Counted from the first letter of the stretch, positions 8,442 through 17,276 are shown. The stretch: DNA of 64,000 bases from Streptococcus sp. S784/96/1 (GCF_902729355.1 NZ_CACVCC010000008.1:1-64000), one strand, 5' to 3'. Notes: a model not told the origin generated them from the letters alone. A program made the numbers and translations.

Positions 8442-8541
8442 TTAGAGAAGTCATATGACTTTTTTGACATTCTTGTCAGCTCATTCACTAGCCTATTTTT
8501 AAAATATACCTTGTGATTTGCGACCGCTTAGATACCAAATT

Positions 8542-8723
8542 CATCTGATGCCATTCAAGAAACAAACCATGAAATACTCACCAGGAACATCAGATGGCGC
8601 CTCTATCCCAAACATCTGATCTGGAACGTGACCGAATTTTGAATAGTAAGTAGATTCTCCTAAAACAAAGGAATCCATCTCTTTTTTATAGTATACGCCC
8701 AACAATTTCTCTGTCAACTTCCA
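8542..8723 (-). pseudogene. Remnant of a GNAT N-acetyltransferase (C-terminal part)
   Basis: On the minus strand a frame ending at the TGA at 8542-8544 reads ...FVLGESTYYSKFGHVPDQ, then FGIEAPSDVPGEYFMV and a short tail. That is the usual end of GNAT acetyltransferases (GxxxYYxxFGF...FGI..PF.VP.E.FMV). A stop interrupts the frame near 8724 and no N-terminal acetyl-CoA-binding part is visible upstream, so only a C-terminal fragment of about 60 residues survives. Confidence 0.55.
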
Positions 8724-9180
8724 CTACAAAAGATAAGTCGGAAATATCGGAAAATCTCCACCTTTTATGTCAAGGATTTTGAAGATGATATTTCTTGAAA
8801 ATTATAACTCTCGTCAATCATCTAATTATCTCTATATAATAATATTTCAAAAATGCTGATTCGTTCTTTTCAGACTGGTGAGATAGTGACATTTTGCGCA
8901 GTTCGCAAAACATCGGTTCTTTAGAACCGACTGCCAAGAAAAAAGAAAGATTACCGCCGTCACTAAGTTATCAAAATAGGTGTCAAATAGGCAGAGAATG
9001 TTATTATTCCCTGCCCGTTTTTATTTTATGGACCTCTCTCTTTAGGAGGCTACTATTTAAAGGATAACTGGGTCTCCTTGCCACTCCATCATTAGAAATA
9101 GAGTTGGCTATTTTAGTTAGTCATATTTGGCAACAACAGGGACTTCTATACTATTTCAATTTTTTAACAATGTATTTTTC
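8724..9180. other. Intergenic region with several hairpins, no gene
   Basis: No credible reading frame. It contains TTTTGCG-CAGTT-CGCAAAA (8892-8910), CGGTTCT-TTA-GAACCG (about 8914-8929) and a longer dyad AGGCAGAGAA...TTCCCTGCC (about 8990-9019) followed by a T-rich run, which may be a terminator. Possibly the scar of an inserted element. Confidence 0.4.
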
Positions 9181-10233
9181 TTAATTGATAAATGCTAATA
9201 TCATCTCATAAGCAGCCTGAGCTGCTCCTGTTTTATCGTATTTAAGGTTGGACAGGTAGCCATGGGCAGTTAAGCCGTAGGTTTCCTCGTCCGTGTGAAA
9301 GTAGGTATTGGTGACACCGAGCTGACTGAGCTTGTCACTAAAGGCTCTCATATCTTCTGGGAAACCATCAGCTGTGCCTGCCAGCATGATTGAAGGTGGG
9401 TAGTCAGTGGTCAGATAGGGGATGGGATTGTATGATTTGAGCAATTTTTTCTGTTGCCACAAGAGGTTATCATCCAGATAGTTTGATATCATCAGGTCCA
9501 GTGCCAGATTGCCGCTGGGGATTTGAAAGGGGGCATCATCAATGACCATGGCTTGGACTTGAGCGCTGGTAAGTTTTGGGTCTTGGGTCAAGGGATAGAG
9601 GGCTCGGTAGTCAGGATTTGACAGAATGGCGCCGTACTGGCCGACCATGATAGCGCCAGCCGATTGTCCAAAGAAAATCACCCGATCCATGTTTAGGCCT
9701 AGCTCTGTTTGATGGTCCACCAAATAGTTGACCGCCTCATTCATCTGAACAATGGGGTCTGGGAAATGGTGGTCAGGCACCAGCACATAGTTGACGTTGA
9801 CCAAATTGTAGCCCTCCTGGACCAGCCGATCAAAGAGGTAGCTACTATCGTTGTTGGCAGCTAAGGGGTCGCCCATAGCCTTATCACCGCCAAAATAGCC
9901 ACCGCCGTGAAAGTAGATAATGGTTGGTCTGTCCACTCTGATATCCTCAGACAGATAGGAAATGTCTAAAAACGAGTTGGGGTAGGTGTCGCCATAGTCG
10001 ATATCATTGCGGTAATAAATCCCATTTTCCTTGACCTGTTGGGAAGTGGGATTGAGGGGGTCGGTTGGGTTAATGGGTTTGCCCTTGGGATACAAGGCTG
10101 ACTGGATGACGCCTATAGCCAGTTGAGGTTTAAGGGCAATAGCTCCCGCTAGGAGGCTAAGCAGGCCGAATAGACTGGCTAGGGTAATCCCAACAATCTT
10201 CCAGAGTCGTTTTGATTTTTTCTTCTGTGTCAT
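9181..10233 (-). CDS. Membrane-anchored alpha/beta hydrolase (esterase/lipase-like)
   Basis: 350 aa. An N-terminal KKKSKR stretch and one hydrophobic helix (about residues 12-33) suggest a signal anchor with the catalytic part outside. HSL-type features are present: FHGGGYFGG for the oxyanion hole, FFGQSAGA with the nucleophilic Ser, AGTADGFPEDM with the likely Asp, and TAHGYL with the likely His. It is a probable carboxylesterase; substrate unknown. It lies 14 bases downstream of another secreted hydrolase-like gene and is probably co-transcribed with it under the divergent TetR-type regulator. Confidence 0.8.
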   Translation of the reverse strand: MTQKKKSKRLWKIVGITLASLFGLLSLLAGAIALKPQLAIGVIQSALYPKGKPINPTDPLNPTSQQVKENGIYYRNDIDYGDTYPNSFLDISYLSEDIRVDRPTIIYFHGGGYFGGDKAMGDPLAANNDSSYLFDRLVQEGYNLVNVNYVLVPDHHFPDPIVQMNEAVNYLVDHQTELGLNMDRVIFFGQSAGAIMVGQYGAILSNPDYRALYPLTQDPKLTSAQVQAMVIDDAPFQIPSGNLALDLMISNYLDDNLLWQQKKLLKSYNPIPYLTTDYPPSIMLAGTADGFPEDMRAFSDKLSQLGVTNTYFHTDEETYGLTAHGYLSNLKYDKTGAAQAAYEMILAFIN

Positions 10234-10247
10234 TAGGGATGCCCTTT

Positions 10248-11390
10248 CTACTTGTTCAATAACTCTAATCCATAGCTCTTCACGTCACCATTAACGGCAT
10301 CGTCCATCCAGTCAGCAATGCTTTTGTCATTTGTCATGGGAGTGAAAAAGGTGGGGAAATTGATGGTTGTGTGTTGGGTAGCCGTTGTTTGGTCATCTTG
10401 ACCGTGGTTCCAGACATAGATACCAACGCCGTCAATACGGCTTTGTAGGCTGTCAACCATGGCTTTCAGCTCGGCTTGAAATTGCTGGCTAGTCTCGGGT
10501 GTCGGGTCAGCCAGCTGTCCCTTGTCGATATAGTTCTGGTATTGTTGGAGAGTGCCGTCACGATAGGAGCTATCAAAGAGGATTTTGACGGTATCGCCTC
10601 GCTTATCATGGAGGGCGACCAGACTATCCAGGACCAGATTGTTAGAGTTCAGGCGGTCGCTGATGTGGTCAGGCGTTTGCCAAACCCTTTCGGCGATGCC
10701 CTTCCAGTCCTCATGCAACAAGAGGGAGCTATCAACTGCCACAGTGATGTTTTTTGCGGTTGGAAACTGGTCAATCACATCGTCAGCAAGGAGAGATGTG
10801 GCAAAACCACCAGCTGAAAATCCTGTGACCAGAAGGGTATCAGGATTGCCCATATAAGTTTTGGCTTCAGACAACAGAGCCATCAGGTTCTGGTAACCCT
10901 TGTGATGGAGGATTTTTTCTTGACCGTTTTTATCGGTGTAGGAAAATTCCCCTGTTCCAGCATGAAAATCACCGGTACTGTAAGGCAGGGCTAAGATGGT
11001 CCAATCCTTAAAAGGATTGTCTTCCTGGGAACTGCCAATTCCCCAGGTAGCGACAAAATCTTGTTGCTTGGTTGAGGTGGCGTAGAAGGCCTTACCAGCT
11101 GCAGCTGTTTCAGCGTTAATGCTGACCCCGCCACCAAAGAAATAGACCATGACCTTGTTTTTGTCCTTACCAATCCTCAGCAAACCATGGGCTGGTTGAC
11201 CGGTCGAATCAACCACACCATCAGGACTGAGGCGGTACCATTTCCCCACATCAGGTCTTTCTTGTCTGAGTTCAGGTGCCGACAAGCCAAAGGTCTGTTT
11301 GTAGGCGGCAAAACCAATTAAAGCAAGGCTAGCTAGGATAACTGTAAAAACTTTAAAAAATTTTTTCTTGTAGAAGGGTTGTTTGGTCAC
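10248..11390 (-). CDS. Secreted/anchored pectinacetylesterase-family hydrolase
   Basis: 380 aa, apparently starting at GTG 11390 after GGAGAAC. A positively charged N-terminus and a hydrophobic helix (about residues 10-30) point to export or anchoring. The catalytic fold resembles the pectinacetylesterase/Notum-type family: VMVYFFGGGVSI (oxyanion region), VTGFSAGGFATSLL (nucleophilic Ser), and WNHGQDD...TQHTTI for Asp and His. The family removes acyl groups from glycans or lipids; which ester is cleaved here is unknown. It is first in a two-gene unit and divergent from a TetR regulator with a palindrome next to its start. Confidence 0.7.
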   Translation of the reverse strand: MTKQPFYKKKFFKVFTVILASLALIGFAAYKQTFGLSAPELRQERPDVGKWYRLSPDGVVDSTGQPAHGLLRIGKDKNKVMVYFFGGGVSINAETAAAGKAFYATSTKQQDFVATWGIGSSQEDNPFKDWTILALPYSTGDFHAGTGEFSYTDKNGQEKILHHKGYQNLMALLSEAKTYMGNPDTLLVTGFSAGGFATSLLADDVIDQFPTAKNITVAVDSSLLLHEDWKGIAERVWQTPDHISDRLNSNNLVLDSLVALHDKRGDTVKILFDSSYRDGTLQQYQNYIDKGQLADPTPETSQQFQAELKAMVDSLQSRIDGVGIYVWNHGQDDQTTATQHTTINFPTFFTPMTNDKSIADWMDDAVNGDVKSYGLELLNK

Positions 11391-11417
11391 GATGTTCTCC
11401 TCTTGTGGTATAATTTT

Positions 11418-11433
11418 AGAAACAAGTGTTTCT
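11418..11433. promoter_or_regulatory. Palindromic operator, likely for the TetR regulator
   Basis: AGAAACA-AG-TGTTTCT has perfect 7-base arms and lies between the divergent esterase and TetR genes, 28 bases from the esterase start. The size and location suit a TetR-dimer site. Confidence 0.6.
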
Positions 11434-11514
11434 GTTTTGCTAGTATAGCAGATGACGGGCTAGAAAACTAGTGCTAGCTCTGCTATTGCTCCAAAAGGAA
11501 ACAAAAGAAAGGAA

Positions 11515-12033
11515 GTGTTTCGCATAGATAAGGTTAAGCGGCAGGAATCGCTGTTTGTGGAGAGCGTGATTGGGGCGATGTGGGAGCTACTTGCGGTCAA
11601 GCCCTTTGAGAAGATTAGCGTGTCCGAACTGGTGGCATGGGCTGGTGTGGGGCGAGTGACCTTTTACCGTAATTTTACCAGTAAGGAGGAGGTGCTGGCC
11701 CGCTCCCTCCGTCATGAGATGCAGGCTTGGTTGGAGAGGTGGGAGATGGATTTGTCGGATTTGTCGGATGCTCATTTGATGCTGGTCCTGCGGCAGTTTT
11801 TCGATTTTTGGTATGGGCAGCAGGAGCCAACTCGCCTCCTCATGGCAAATCGCTTGGATTACTTGCTGGAAGAAGAATTAAATCGGTATTTTCAAGATCG
11901 GCTAGGGCATCTGACGGATGATTTTCACCTGCAATTTATTGTCGGTGGCTTTTTCAGGGTTCTACGGACTTGGGTGGCCAAAGGTTGTCAAGAGAGTCCT
12001 GATGAGATTATGGCTTTACTGAAAAAGGAATAA
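11515..12033 (+). CDS. TetR-family transcriptional regulator
   Basis: 172 aa. N-terminal helix-turn-helix: KPFEKISVSELVAWAGVG then RVTFYRNFTSKEEVL (about residues 32-65), the usual TetR signature including the YRNF/Y..F helix 4. The C-terminal ligand domain is diverged and recalls streptococcal TetR regulators of small membrane or secreted-enzyme units. The start is uncertain: GTG 11515 lies very close to AAAGGAA. It is divergent from two anchored hydrolases with a 16-base palindrome in the gap, so it probably represses them and itself. A terminator follows. Confidence 0.85.
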   Translation: MFRIDKVKRQESLFVESVIGAMWELLAVKPFEKISVSELVAWAGVGRVTFYRNFTSKEEVLARSLRHEMQAWLERWEMDLSDLSDAHLMLVLRQFFDFWYGQQEPTRLLMANRLDYLLEEELNRYFQDRLGHLTDDFHLQFIVGGFFRVLRTWVAKGCQESPDEIMALLKKE

Positions 12034-12045
12034 GTTTACAAACTC

Positions 12046-12074
12046 AAAAAGACGGGCGACCTTACCCGTCTTTT
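12046..12074 (+). terminator. Rho-independent terminator
   Basis: AAAAAGACGGG / CCCGTCTTTT around CGACCTTA; directly after the TetR stop. The integrase remnant begins at its edge. Confidence 0.85.
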
Positions 12075-12076
12075 GT

Positions 12077-13068
12077 CTAGATCAATATGCAAATATATTC
12101 ATGTACTTAAACACTGTTTATTCCATAAATAGAGTTCGTGGCTACCTTGATAGCTACCTCTTGCCAACTTTTGGTGATTTCCAAATTGACCAAATTTCTT
12201 CGAGTGATATTCAACTTTGGATAAATAATCAAGCTCAAAAAGCTAAAAAGTCTGTAGAATCTGGTGTAAGACGGTCAAAAAAAGGAGAAGCTAAAGACTT
12301 TGGTGCCATCGCTCATAAACTTAGTGATATTTTTGATTTTGGTATGACTAATTTTGGATTACAGCATAATCCAGCAAAAAACATACTATTCCACCCAAGC
12401 CAAAATCTAACAAGAAAAGGGTTATGGTGTTACAGGACGAAGAATTGAGTAAATAATCACTACCAAATACAAGAGCTAATCGAAGGTTTAACATCATTTG
12501 CGATACATTGTTAGCTTCAGCATTGCGCATTAATGAACTGCTTGCGTTAACCATTGATGATTTAGATTTTTCTACCAATGAAATCACTGTCTCAAAGACG
12601 TTAATGTGGAAAGCAGCTAACCGTAAATTCGGTACCAAGGGACAGGTAGTATGTAAAAATACACCCAAAACAGATTCGGGTAATCGCAGTGTTTCGGTTC
12701 CAGGTGAAATTCTTGAAGGGCTTCGCTCTTTCCACAATGAAATGAACGAATGCTTCGAAAAAAATGGGTTGCCACAAACCAAACTTATCTTTCCTACTAT
12801 CTACGGCAATTATATGTGTGATAGAAATGAACGTGCGACATTAAAAAAGCGTCTAGCTTCCATGGGCTTGCCGGAGTACGGATTCCATCTGTTCCGTCAC
12901 ACACATGCTTCCCTCATGCTAAATGCTGGTTTGAATTGGAAAGAATTACAGGTTAGAATGGGCCACAAATCTATTTCAACAACTATGGATACCTATGCGG
13001 AACTTGCACCAAAAAAGAAAGCAGCAGCTGTCAATATTTTTCTTGACAAGATAGCTAGTCTATCCTAG
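12077..13068 (+). pseudogene. int: Tyrosine recombinase (integrase), truncated and frameshifted
   Basis: Phage/ICE-type integrase remnant. The first frame (to 12448) shows the core-binding part (YLDSYLLPTFGDFQIDQI...); the N-terminal arm-binding domain is missing. After a shift between 12400 and 12500 the catalytic domain continues: Arg in ALRINELLALT, His-x-x-Arg in HLFRHTHAS, His in MGHKSISTT and the nucleophile Tyr in MDTYAEL. All catalytic residues survive, but no single frame covers the protein. It abuts the TetR terminator, so the deletion removed its start. A 13-base repeat shared with 2435-2447 lies just after the stop. Confidence 0.85.
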
Positions 13069-13075
13069 TACATTC

Positions 13076-13088
13076 ACTCTACCTTTTT
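13076..13088. repeat. Candidate attachment site next to the integrase
   Basis: ACTCTACCTTTTT, identical to 2435-2447, begins 8 bases after the integrase stop. An integrase 3' end abutting an att core is the usual arrangement for integrative elements. The pair would bound about 10.6 kb. Confidence 0.4.
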
Positions 13089-13201
13089 AAATTTAAAGCT
13101 AAAAACCCTATTACAATAAGGCTTTAATAGGAAATACTAAACCTTTACTGAGGTTAATTATTTTCTAACTCTAAAAGGAGAGTATAAATAGGGAGGCTGC
13201 G

Positions 13202-13829
13202 ATGTTAAAGGTTTTAATAAAAAGAAATGTGACTCAAAAGCAGGTTATTAAGGTGTTATTGTTTTTATCCTGCTTCATTTATCTGGAAAAGCTTTACTTG
13301 ATGTTGATTTCCCAATGAGCGTACTGCATTATTATCACATCGAACATCGTAATTTTTACCTCATCGTGAAATATTTACTGCCTATCATAGTCTATCTGTA
13401 TCTATTTGTAGGTCGTATTGACTTAGCCGAAGATGATATGTTGCTGGTAATCATTAGAACTCGTAAAAAATATGAACATCTAAAGGCTATTAGCCTCTAC
13501 ATTCTTCTGACAGGCACTACCTACTGGTTGTTTTATTTTTTATCTTTTATTGCTTAACGGGAATTGGTGATTTAATCATTGCTAGAGAAATATTAAGGAT
13601 GCTCATTATCGTTTCTCAGATGAGTAGTATGTACTTTTATTTATCAAGGGGCATTAAACAGGCGCAAATAGCCGCATTGATTTCGTATGTTTTCTTAATG
13701 GTACTAAGTTTTCAGTCACATTATATAGCTGATATTATCACATTATCATCACTAGCAATTTTAATACTGATAATAAATGTCTCTCTTCTCATTAGGGATA
13801 TTGCAAAAAAGGGGGTATTAACATTATGA
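13202..13829 (+). pseudogene. Multi-spanning membrane protein of an ABC locus, frameshifted
   Basis: The ATG at 13202 follows GGGAGG and begins MLKVLIKRNVTQKQVIKVLL. The protein continues through three different frames: to about 13317, 13315-13557, and from about 13560 to 13829. The pieces are hydrophobic, with roughly six spans in total (for example YLIVKYLLPIIVYLYLFVG and ISYVFLMVLSF). At least two frameshifts have broken it. The final stop overlaps the start of an ABC ATPase gene, so it was probably the membrane partner of that ATPase. The family is unrecognised beyond that. Confidence 0.55.
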
Positions 13830-14314
13830 AAATCATTGAAGTAAAGGATTTATCGTTTTCTTTTGGGAAGCACCACATTTTTAAGGAACTGAATTTGTCC
13901 TTGGACTCAGGAGAAATTGTCGGTATTATTGGTAAAAATGGTTCTGGTAAATCTGCTTTATTTAAATTAATTGCTGGCTTAATCAAGCTTAAGAAGGGAG
14001 AAGTCTGGGTAAACGGTGTAGAAATTGGCAACTCCACTAAATTTGCTGAAAACATCGGTGTTCTTAGTGAAGAGCCATCTTTTTTACCGGAGTTAACAGC
14101 CTTTGATAATTTGGCCTTATTATTGAGTATCAATCAAAAGGTTTCAAAGGAGGTTGTCGAAAAGGCTTTAGATGCTAAGGAAGATTTATTAAGATTAGCC
14201 GAAAAGCTAATTGAAGAAATTCCAGATTACTTGCTTGGGATAGCTGCTTTAATGACAGCAATCAACACAAGCAAACAAAAAAAGCGAAAACCAAAGCCTC
14301 GCAAGCATAAGTAA
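13826..14314 (+). pseudogene. ABC ATPase N-terminal half fused to an unrelated tail
   Basis: Residues 1 to about 115 are a normal ABC ATPase beginning: MKIIEVKDLSFSFGKHHIF, Walker A GKNGSGKS (about residues 37-44), and the Q-loop region GVLSEEPSFLPELTAFDNL. The LSGGQ signature, Walker B and H-loop are all absent. After EKALDA (about residue 112) the sequence changes to KEDLLRLAEKLIEEIPDYLL, then a basic tail KQKKRKPKPRKHK, which does not belong to an ABC protein. The frame stays open across the joint, so a chimeric protein could be made, but it cannot be a working transporter ATPase. The tail is followed by small frames that look like leftovers of a conjugative element. Confidence 0.7.
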
Positions 14315-14322
14315 TCGCTCTT

Positions 14323-14360
14323 AGGACACGAGGGGGTGCCACCCCTCGGCTTGTCCTTAT
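14323..14360 (+). terminator. Stem-loop after the chimeric ORF
   Basis: Nested dyad: AGGACA / TGTCCT enclosing GAGGGG / CCCCTC, followed by TATTGTATC. It may be a weak terminator or an RNA structure belonging to the mobile-element remnant. Confidence 0.45.
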
Positions 14361-14386
14361 TGTATCAAAAAGAAAGAGGTAACGCA

Positions 14387-14452
14387 ATGTCTAAGGTAAT
14401 TGCAATTATCCTAATCGCTATCAACTTGTATTTAATCAATAAGGAGAAATAA
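14387..14452 (+). CDS. 21-aa hydrophobic peptide, probable mobile-element remnant
   Basis: MSKVIAIILIAINLYLINKE followed by K, preceded by AGAAAGAGG nine bases upstream of the ATG. It would be a single membrane-spanning peptide. The next frame's RBS (AAGGAG) is inside its end, which suggests an original operon of a conjugative element rather than chance. Function unknown. Confidence 0.35.
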   Translation: MSKVIAIILIAINLYLINKEK

Positions 14453-14454
14453 TC

Positions 14455-14532
14455 ATGGAAACAATCACTATCAAAAAGCACACCCCAGCGCTAAAAATTA
14501 ATACGTTATTTAATACGTTGTTTTTAAATTGA
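14455..14532 (+). pseudogene. Start of a mobile-element protein, truncated
   Basis: The ATG at 14455 lies 8 bases after AAGGAG, beginning METITIKKHTPALKI. After about 16 residues it runs into a repeat (NTLFNTLF) and stops. The good ribosome binding site with an abrupt end suggests the 5' end of a gene whose remainder was deleted. The family is not identified. Confidence 0.35.
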
Positions 14533-14691
14533 TTGGAATTGAATAGTATCTATAATTTCAAAACCCCCTTATTTCACAAGCAAAAACCAACTGAATATTA
14601 TTGATTGGTAACCAAAAATAAAATGTGTTATAATGTAGGAAACATTACAGGATAAGAGGAGCTAGCGGTTTAAATTGTGCTAGGTGAATAC

Positions 14692-15186
14692 ATGTACGTA
14701 GAATTTGTAGATGAGACTGGTCAAGTCTCAGAGGACATCAAAAAACAAACCTTGGAGTTGCTAGATTTTGCGGCGGAAAAGTTGGGGAAGCAAAATAAGG
14801 AAATGGCAGTTACCTTTGTAACGAACGAACGTAGTCATGAGCTTAATTTAGAATTTCGTGATACAGATCGTCCAACAGATGTGATTAGTTTAGAATATAA
14901 GCCAGAAGTTCCTATTATGTTTGAAGAAGATTTGGCAGATAATCCTGAACTGGCTGAGATGATGGATGAATTTGATGCTTACATCGGAGAGCTTTTTATT
15001 TCGATTGATAAAGCAAGAGAACAAGCTGAGGAGTACGGTCACTCATATGAACGTGAGATGGGCTTTTTGGCGGTACACGGCTTCTTGCACATCAATGGCT
15101 ATGATCACTACACGCCTGAGGAAGAGGCGGAAATGTTTGGCTTACAAGAGGAGATTCTGACGGCCTATGGACTTACGAGACACTAA
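14692..15186 (+). CDS. ybeY: Endoribonuclease YbeY (rRNA maturation factor)
   Basis: 164-aa zinc-dependent single-strand endoribonuclease needed for 16S rRNA 3' maturation and ribosome quality control. The metal motif H-x3-H-x5-H is present in [17 protein letters not shown] near residues 122-134, and the upstream [10 protein letters not shown] and AYIGELFIS segments are conserved. Start 14692 gives the normal family length; an in-frame GTG 15 bases upstream is less likely. TATAAT near 14630 is a plausible promoter. It overlaps dgkA by 20 bases. Confidence 0.95.
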   Translation: MYVEFVDETGQVSEDIKKQTLELLDFAAEKLGKQNKEMAVTFVTNERSHELNLEFRDTDRPTDVISLEYKPEVPIMFEEDLADNPELAEMMDEFDAYIGELFISIDKAREQAEEYGHSYEREMGFLAVHGFLHINGYDHYTPEEEAEMFGLQEEILTAYGLTRH

Positions 15187-15571
15187 TTCACAAAAAAAGT
15201 GGAAAAACATGACTTTGGTTGCCAGCCTTGAATTTGCATTGACAGGTATCTTAACGGCTTTTAAAGAGGAACGAAATCTTCGGAAGCATGCTGTTTCAGC
15301 AATTTTGGTAACCATATCTGGATTGCTTTTTCAGATTTCAGCGATTGAATGGCTATTTTTATTACTAGCAATTTTTTTAGTGATTACATTTGAAATTGTC
15401 AATTCGGCGATTGAAAATGTTGTTGATTTGGCAAGTAATTACCATTTTTCAATGCTGGCTAAGAATGCTAAGGATATGGCAGCAGGAGCGGTTTTAGTTA
15501 TTTCAGCCTATGCTATTTTAACTGGACTCATTATCTTTTTACCTAAAATCTGGACTGTTTTCTTTGGATAA
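15167..15571 (+). CDS. dgkA: Diacylglycerol/undecaprenol kinase
   Basis: 134-aa small integral membrane kinase. In streptococci this family phosphorylates undecaprenol or diacylglycerol to recycle lipid carrier. The signature [13 protein letters not shown] (about residues 83-95) is present, with three hydrophobic helices (about 43-60, 62-82, 108-130) and the Lys-rich N-terminal amphipathic part. The start lies within ybeY, implying translational coupling. In most streptococci I know, era follows this pair; here cardiolipin synthase follows instead after a short gap. Confidence 0.92.
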   Translation: MDLRDTNSQKKWKNMTLVASLEFALTGILTAFKEERNLRKHAVSAILVTISGLLFQISAIEWLFLLLAIFLVITFEIVNSAIENVVDLASNYHFSMLAKNAKDMAAGAVLVISAYAILTGLIIFLPKIWTVFFG

Positions 15572-15646
15572 TTTAAAAGACATTACTTGAAATTAAATGC
15601 ACAAAATATTATAAGGTGTCAACTTACTGATGCCTTATTTTTATGG

Positions 15647-15652
15647 TATAAT
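15647..15652 (+). promoter_or_regulatory. Extended -10 promoter for cls
   Basis: TGGTATAAT (TGn-TATAAT) lies 24 bases before the cls start. An imperfect hairpin with T-run (AAGGTGTC...GATGCCTTATTTTT, about 15613-15642) just upstream may terminate the ybeY-dgkA transcript. Confidence 0.6.
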
Positions 15653-15675
15653 GAGAAAAAAACTTGGAGATGGTG

Positions 15676-17247
15676 ATGAAAGAAGAAAAACGTCGTATTC
15701 GGCTTTTAAGAAAAGGTCAAAAAGGTTTTTGGCGTCTCGTTTTTAGTCGTGTTTGGATTATGGGATTTTTCATTATCCTGCAATTTCTATTGTTATTGAC
15801 TACATTTCAATGGCTGGAAGATTATGAGACATTATTTCAAATGATTTCTTTTGTGTTAGTTTTTGGTGCAGTGCTCTATCTTTTTAATAGCCAGATGGAA
15901 GCGACGGCGAAGATGACTTGGTTGCTTTTAATTATGCCTTTTCCAATTTTTGGCTCAGCTATGCTTTTTTACAGTAAAGCAGATATCGGCTATCGTGGTC
16001 TAAAGCGGCGCATAAATGCCTTGGAGAAGGAAGGGCTTAGGTATTTAAAGCAAAAATCCGAAGTTGAAATGGAATTGCGCGAAACGCACTCGACAACCTA
16101 TAATCTGGTAAAATATTTTAGAAGAAGCGATGGTTATTACCCTGTTTATAAAAATACTCGTCTGACTTATTTTCCAACTGGAGAAGCCAAGTTTGAAGAA
16201 ATGAAAAAACAACTTTTGAAAGCCAAAAAATACATTTTTTTAGAGTATTTTATCATTGCGGAAGGTAAGATGTGGGGGGAGATTCTGGCTATTTTAAGGC
16301 AGAAAGTCCAAGAGGGAGTCGAAGTTCGCGTCCTTTATGATGGGATGAATGAATTCTCGACCTTATCCTTTGACTATGCTGAGCGATTACGGAAACTTGG
16401 GATAAAGGCCAAGTCCTTTGCTCCGCTTTCTCCTTTTTTATCAACCTACTATAATTACCGTGATCACCGTAAAATCTTAGTGATTGATAATGAAGTGGCC
16501 TTCACAGGAGGAGTTAATTTAGCAGATGAGTACATCAATCATATTAATCGTTTTGGTCATTGGAAAGACACGGCGATTATGCTTCAAGGTGAGTCTGTTC
16601 AAACCTTTACCGTCCTCTTTATACAAATGTGGTCAACTTTGGAGCGAGAAGTGGATTACACATCCTATCTTATCGAACCTGCAAAGTCTTACGCTAGTGA
16701 TGGATTTATCATTCCTTTTGGGGATTCGCCTATGGATCAGGATAAGGTCGCCGAAAATGTTTACATTGATATTCTAAATCATGCGCGCGATTACGTCTAT
16801 ATTATGACACCGTATCTGATTTTAGATAGCGCACTTGAACACGCTATTTGCTTTGCGGCAGAGCGTGGGGTAGATGTCCGTATCATTATGCCGGGTATTC
16901 CAGATAAGCCTATTCCTTACGCTCTTGCCAAGACCTACTATCAGCGATTGATGCTGTCAGGGGTTAAGATTTATGAGTACACGCCAGGGTTTATTCACGC
17001 AAAGGTTTTTCTTTCGGACAATAGCAAAGCTGTTGTGGGGACAATTAACCTAGATTATAGAAGCCTTTATCACCACTTTGAGTGTGGTGCTTATATTTAT
17101 CGATCATCAGTTTTAACAGACATATCCAAAGATTTTACTGATACCTTTAATCAAAGTAAGCTGGTAACCTTGAGTGAAATTGAAAATCGTTCCCTCTCTT
17201 CAAAAATGATTGGAAGTTTAGCACGAATGGTTGCACCTCTCTTGTAA
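15676..17247 (+). CDS. cls: Cardiolipin synthase (phospholipase D family)
   Basis: Membrane enzyme joining two phosphatidylglycerols into cardiolipin. Two HKD motifs: HRKILVIDNEVAFTGG near residue 265 and HAKVFLSDNSKAVVGT near residue 450, each with the following Gly/Asn residues. Two N-terminal transmembrane helices (about residues 22-44 and 53-70) precede them. The start at ATG 15676 (MKEEKRRIRLL) is preceded by TTGGAG, giving 523 aa; an ATG 6 bases upstream is too close to the site. The stop overlaps the -35 element of a candidate small RNA promoter. Confidence 0.95.
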   Translation: MKEEKRRIRLLRKGQKGFWRLVFSRVWIMGFFIILQFLLLLTTFQWLEDYETLFQMISFVLVFGAVLYLFNSQMEATAKMTWLLLIMPFPIFGSAMLFYSKADIGYRGLKRRINALEKEGLRYLKQKSEVEMELRETHSTTYNLVKYFRRSDGYYPVYKNTRLTYFPTGEAKFEEMKKQLLKAKKYIFLEYFIIAEGKMWGEILAILRQKVQEGVEVRVLYDGMNEFSTLSFDYAERLRKLGIKAKSFAPLSPFLSTYYNYRDHRKILVIDNEVAFTGGVNLADEYINHINRFGHWKDTAIMLQGESVQTFTVLFIQMWSTLEREVDYTSYLIEPAKSYASDGFIIPFGDSPMDQDKVAENVYIDILNHARDYVYIMTPYLILDSALEHAICFAAERGVDVRIIMPGIPDKPIPYALAKTYYQRLMLSGVKIYEYTPGFIHAKVFLSDNSKAVVGTINLDYRSLYHHFECGAYIYRSSVLTDISKDFTDTFNQSKLVTLSEIENRSLSSKMIGSLARMVAPLL

Positions 17248-17270
17248 AATAAAGGATGGTTTGTTATAAT
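17242..17270 (+). promoter_or_regulatory. Sigma-A promoter of the candidate small RNA
   Basis: TTGTAA (17242-17247, overlapping the cls stop) and TATAAT (17265-17270) with a 17-base spacer. The predicted start is about 17277. Confidence 0.7.
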
Positions 17271-17276
17271 GATAAC

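Noticed and set aside
8724..9180. Search for tRNA or rRNA genes in the larger gaps
   Set aside because: No cloverleaf with conserved T-loop and no rRNA sequence could be recognised here or elsewhere in the window.
13826..14314. Functional ABC ATPase
   Set aside because: Signature motif, Walker B and H-loop are missing; the second part belongs to another protein.
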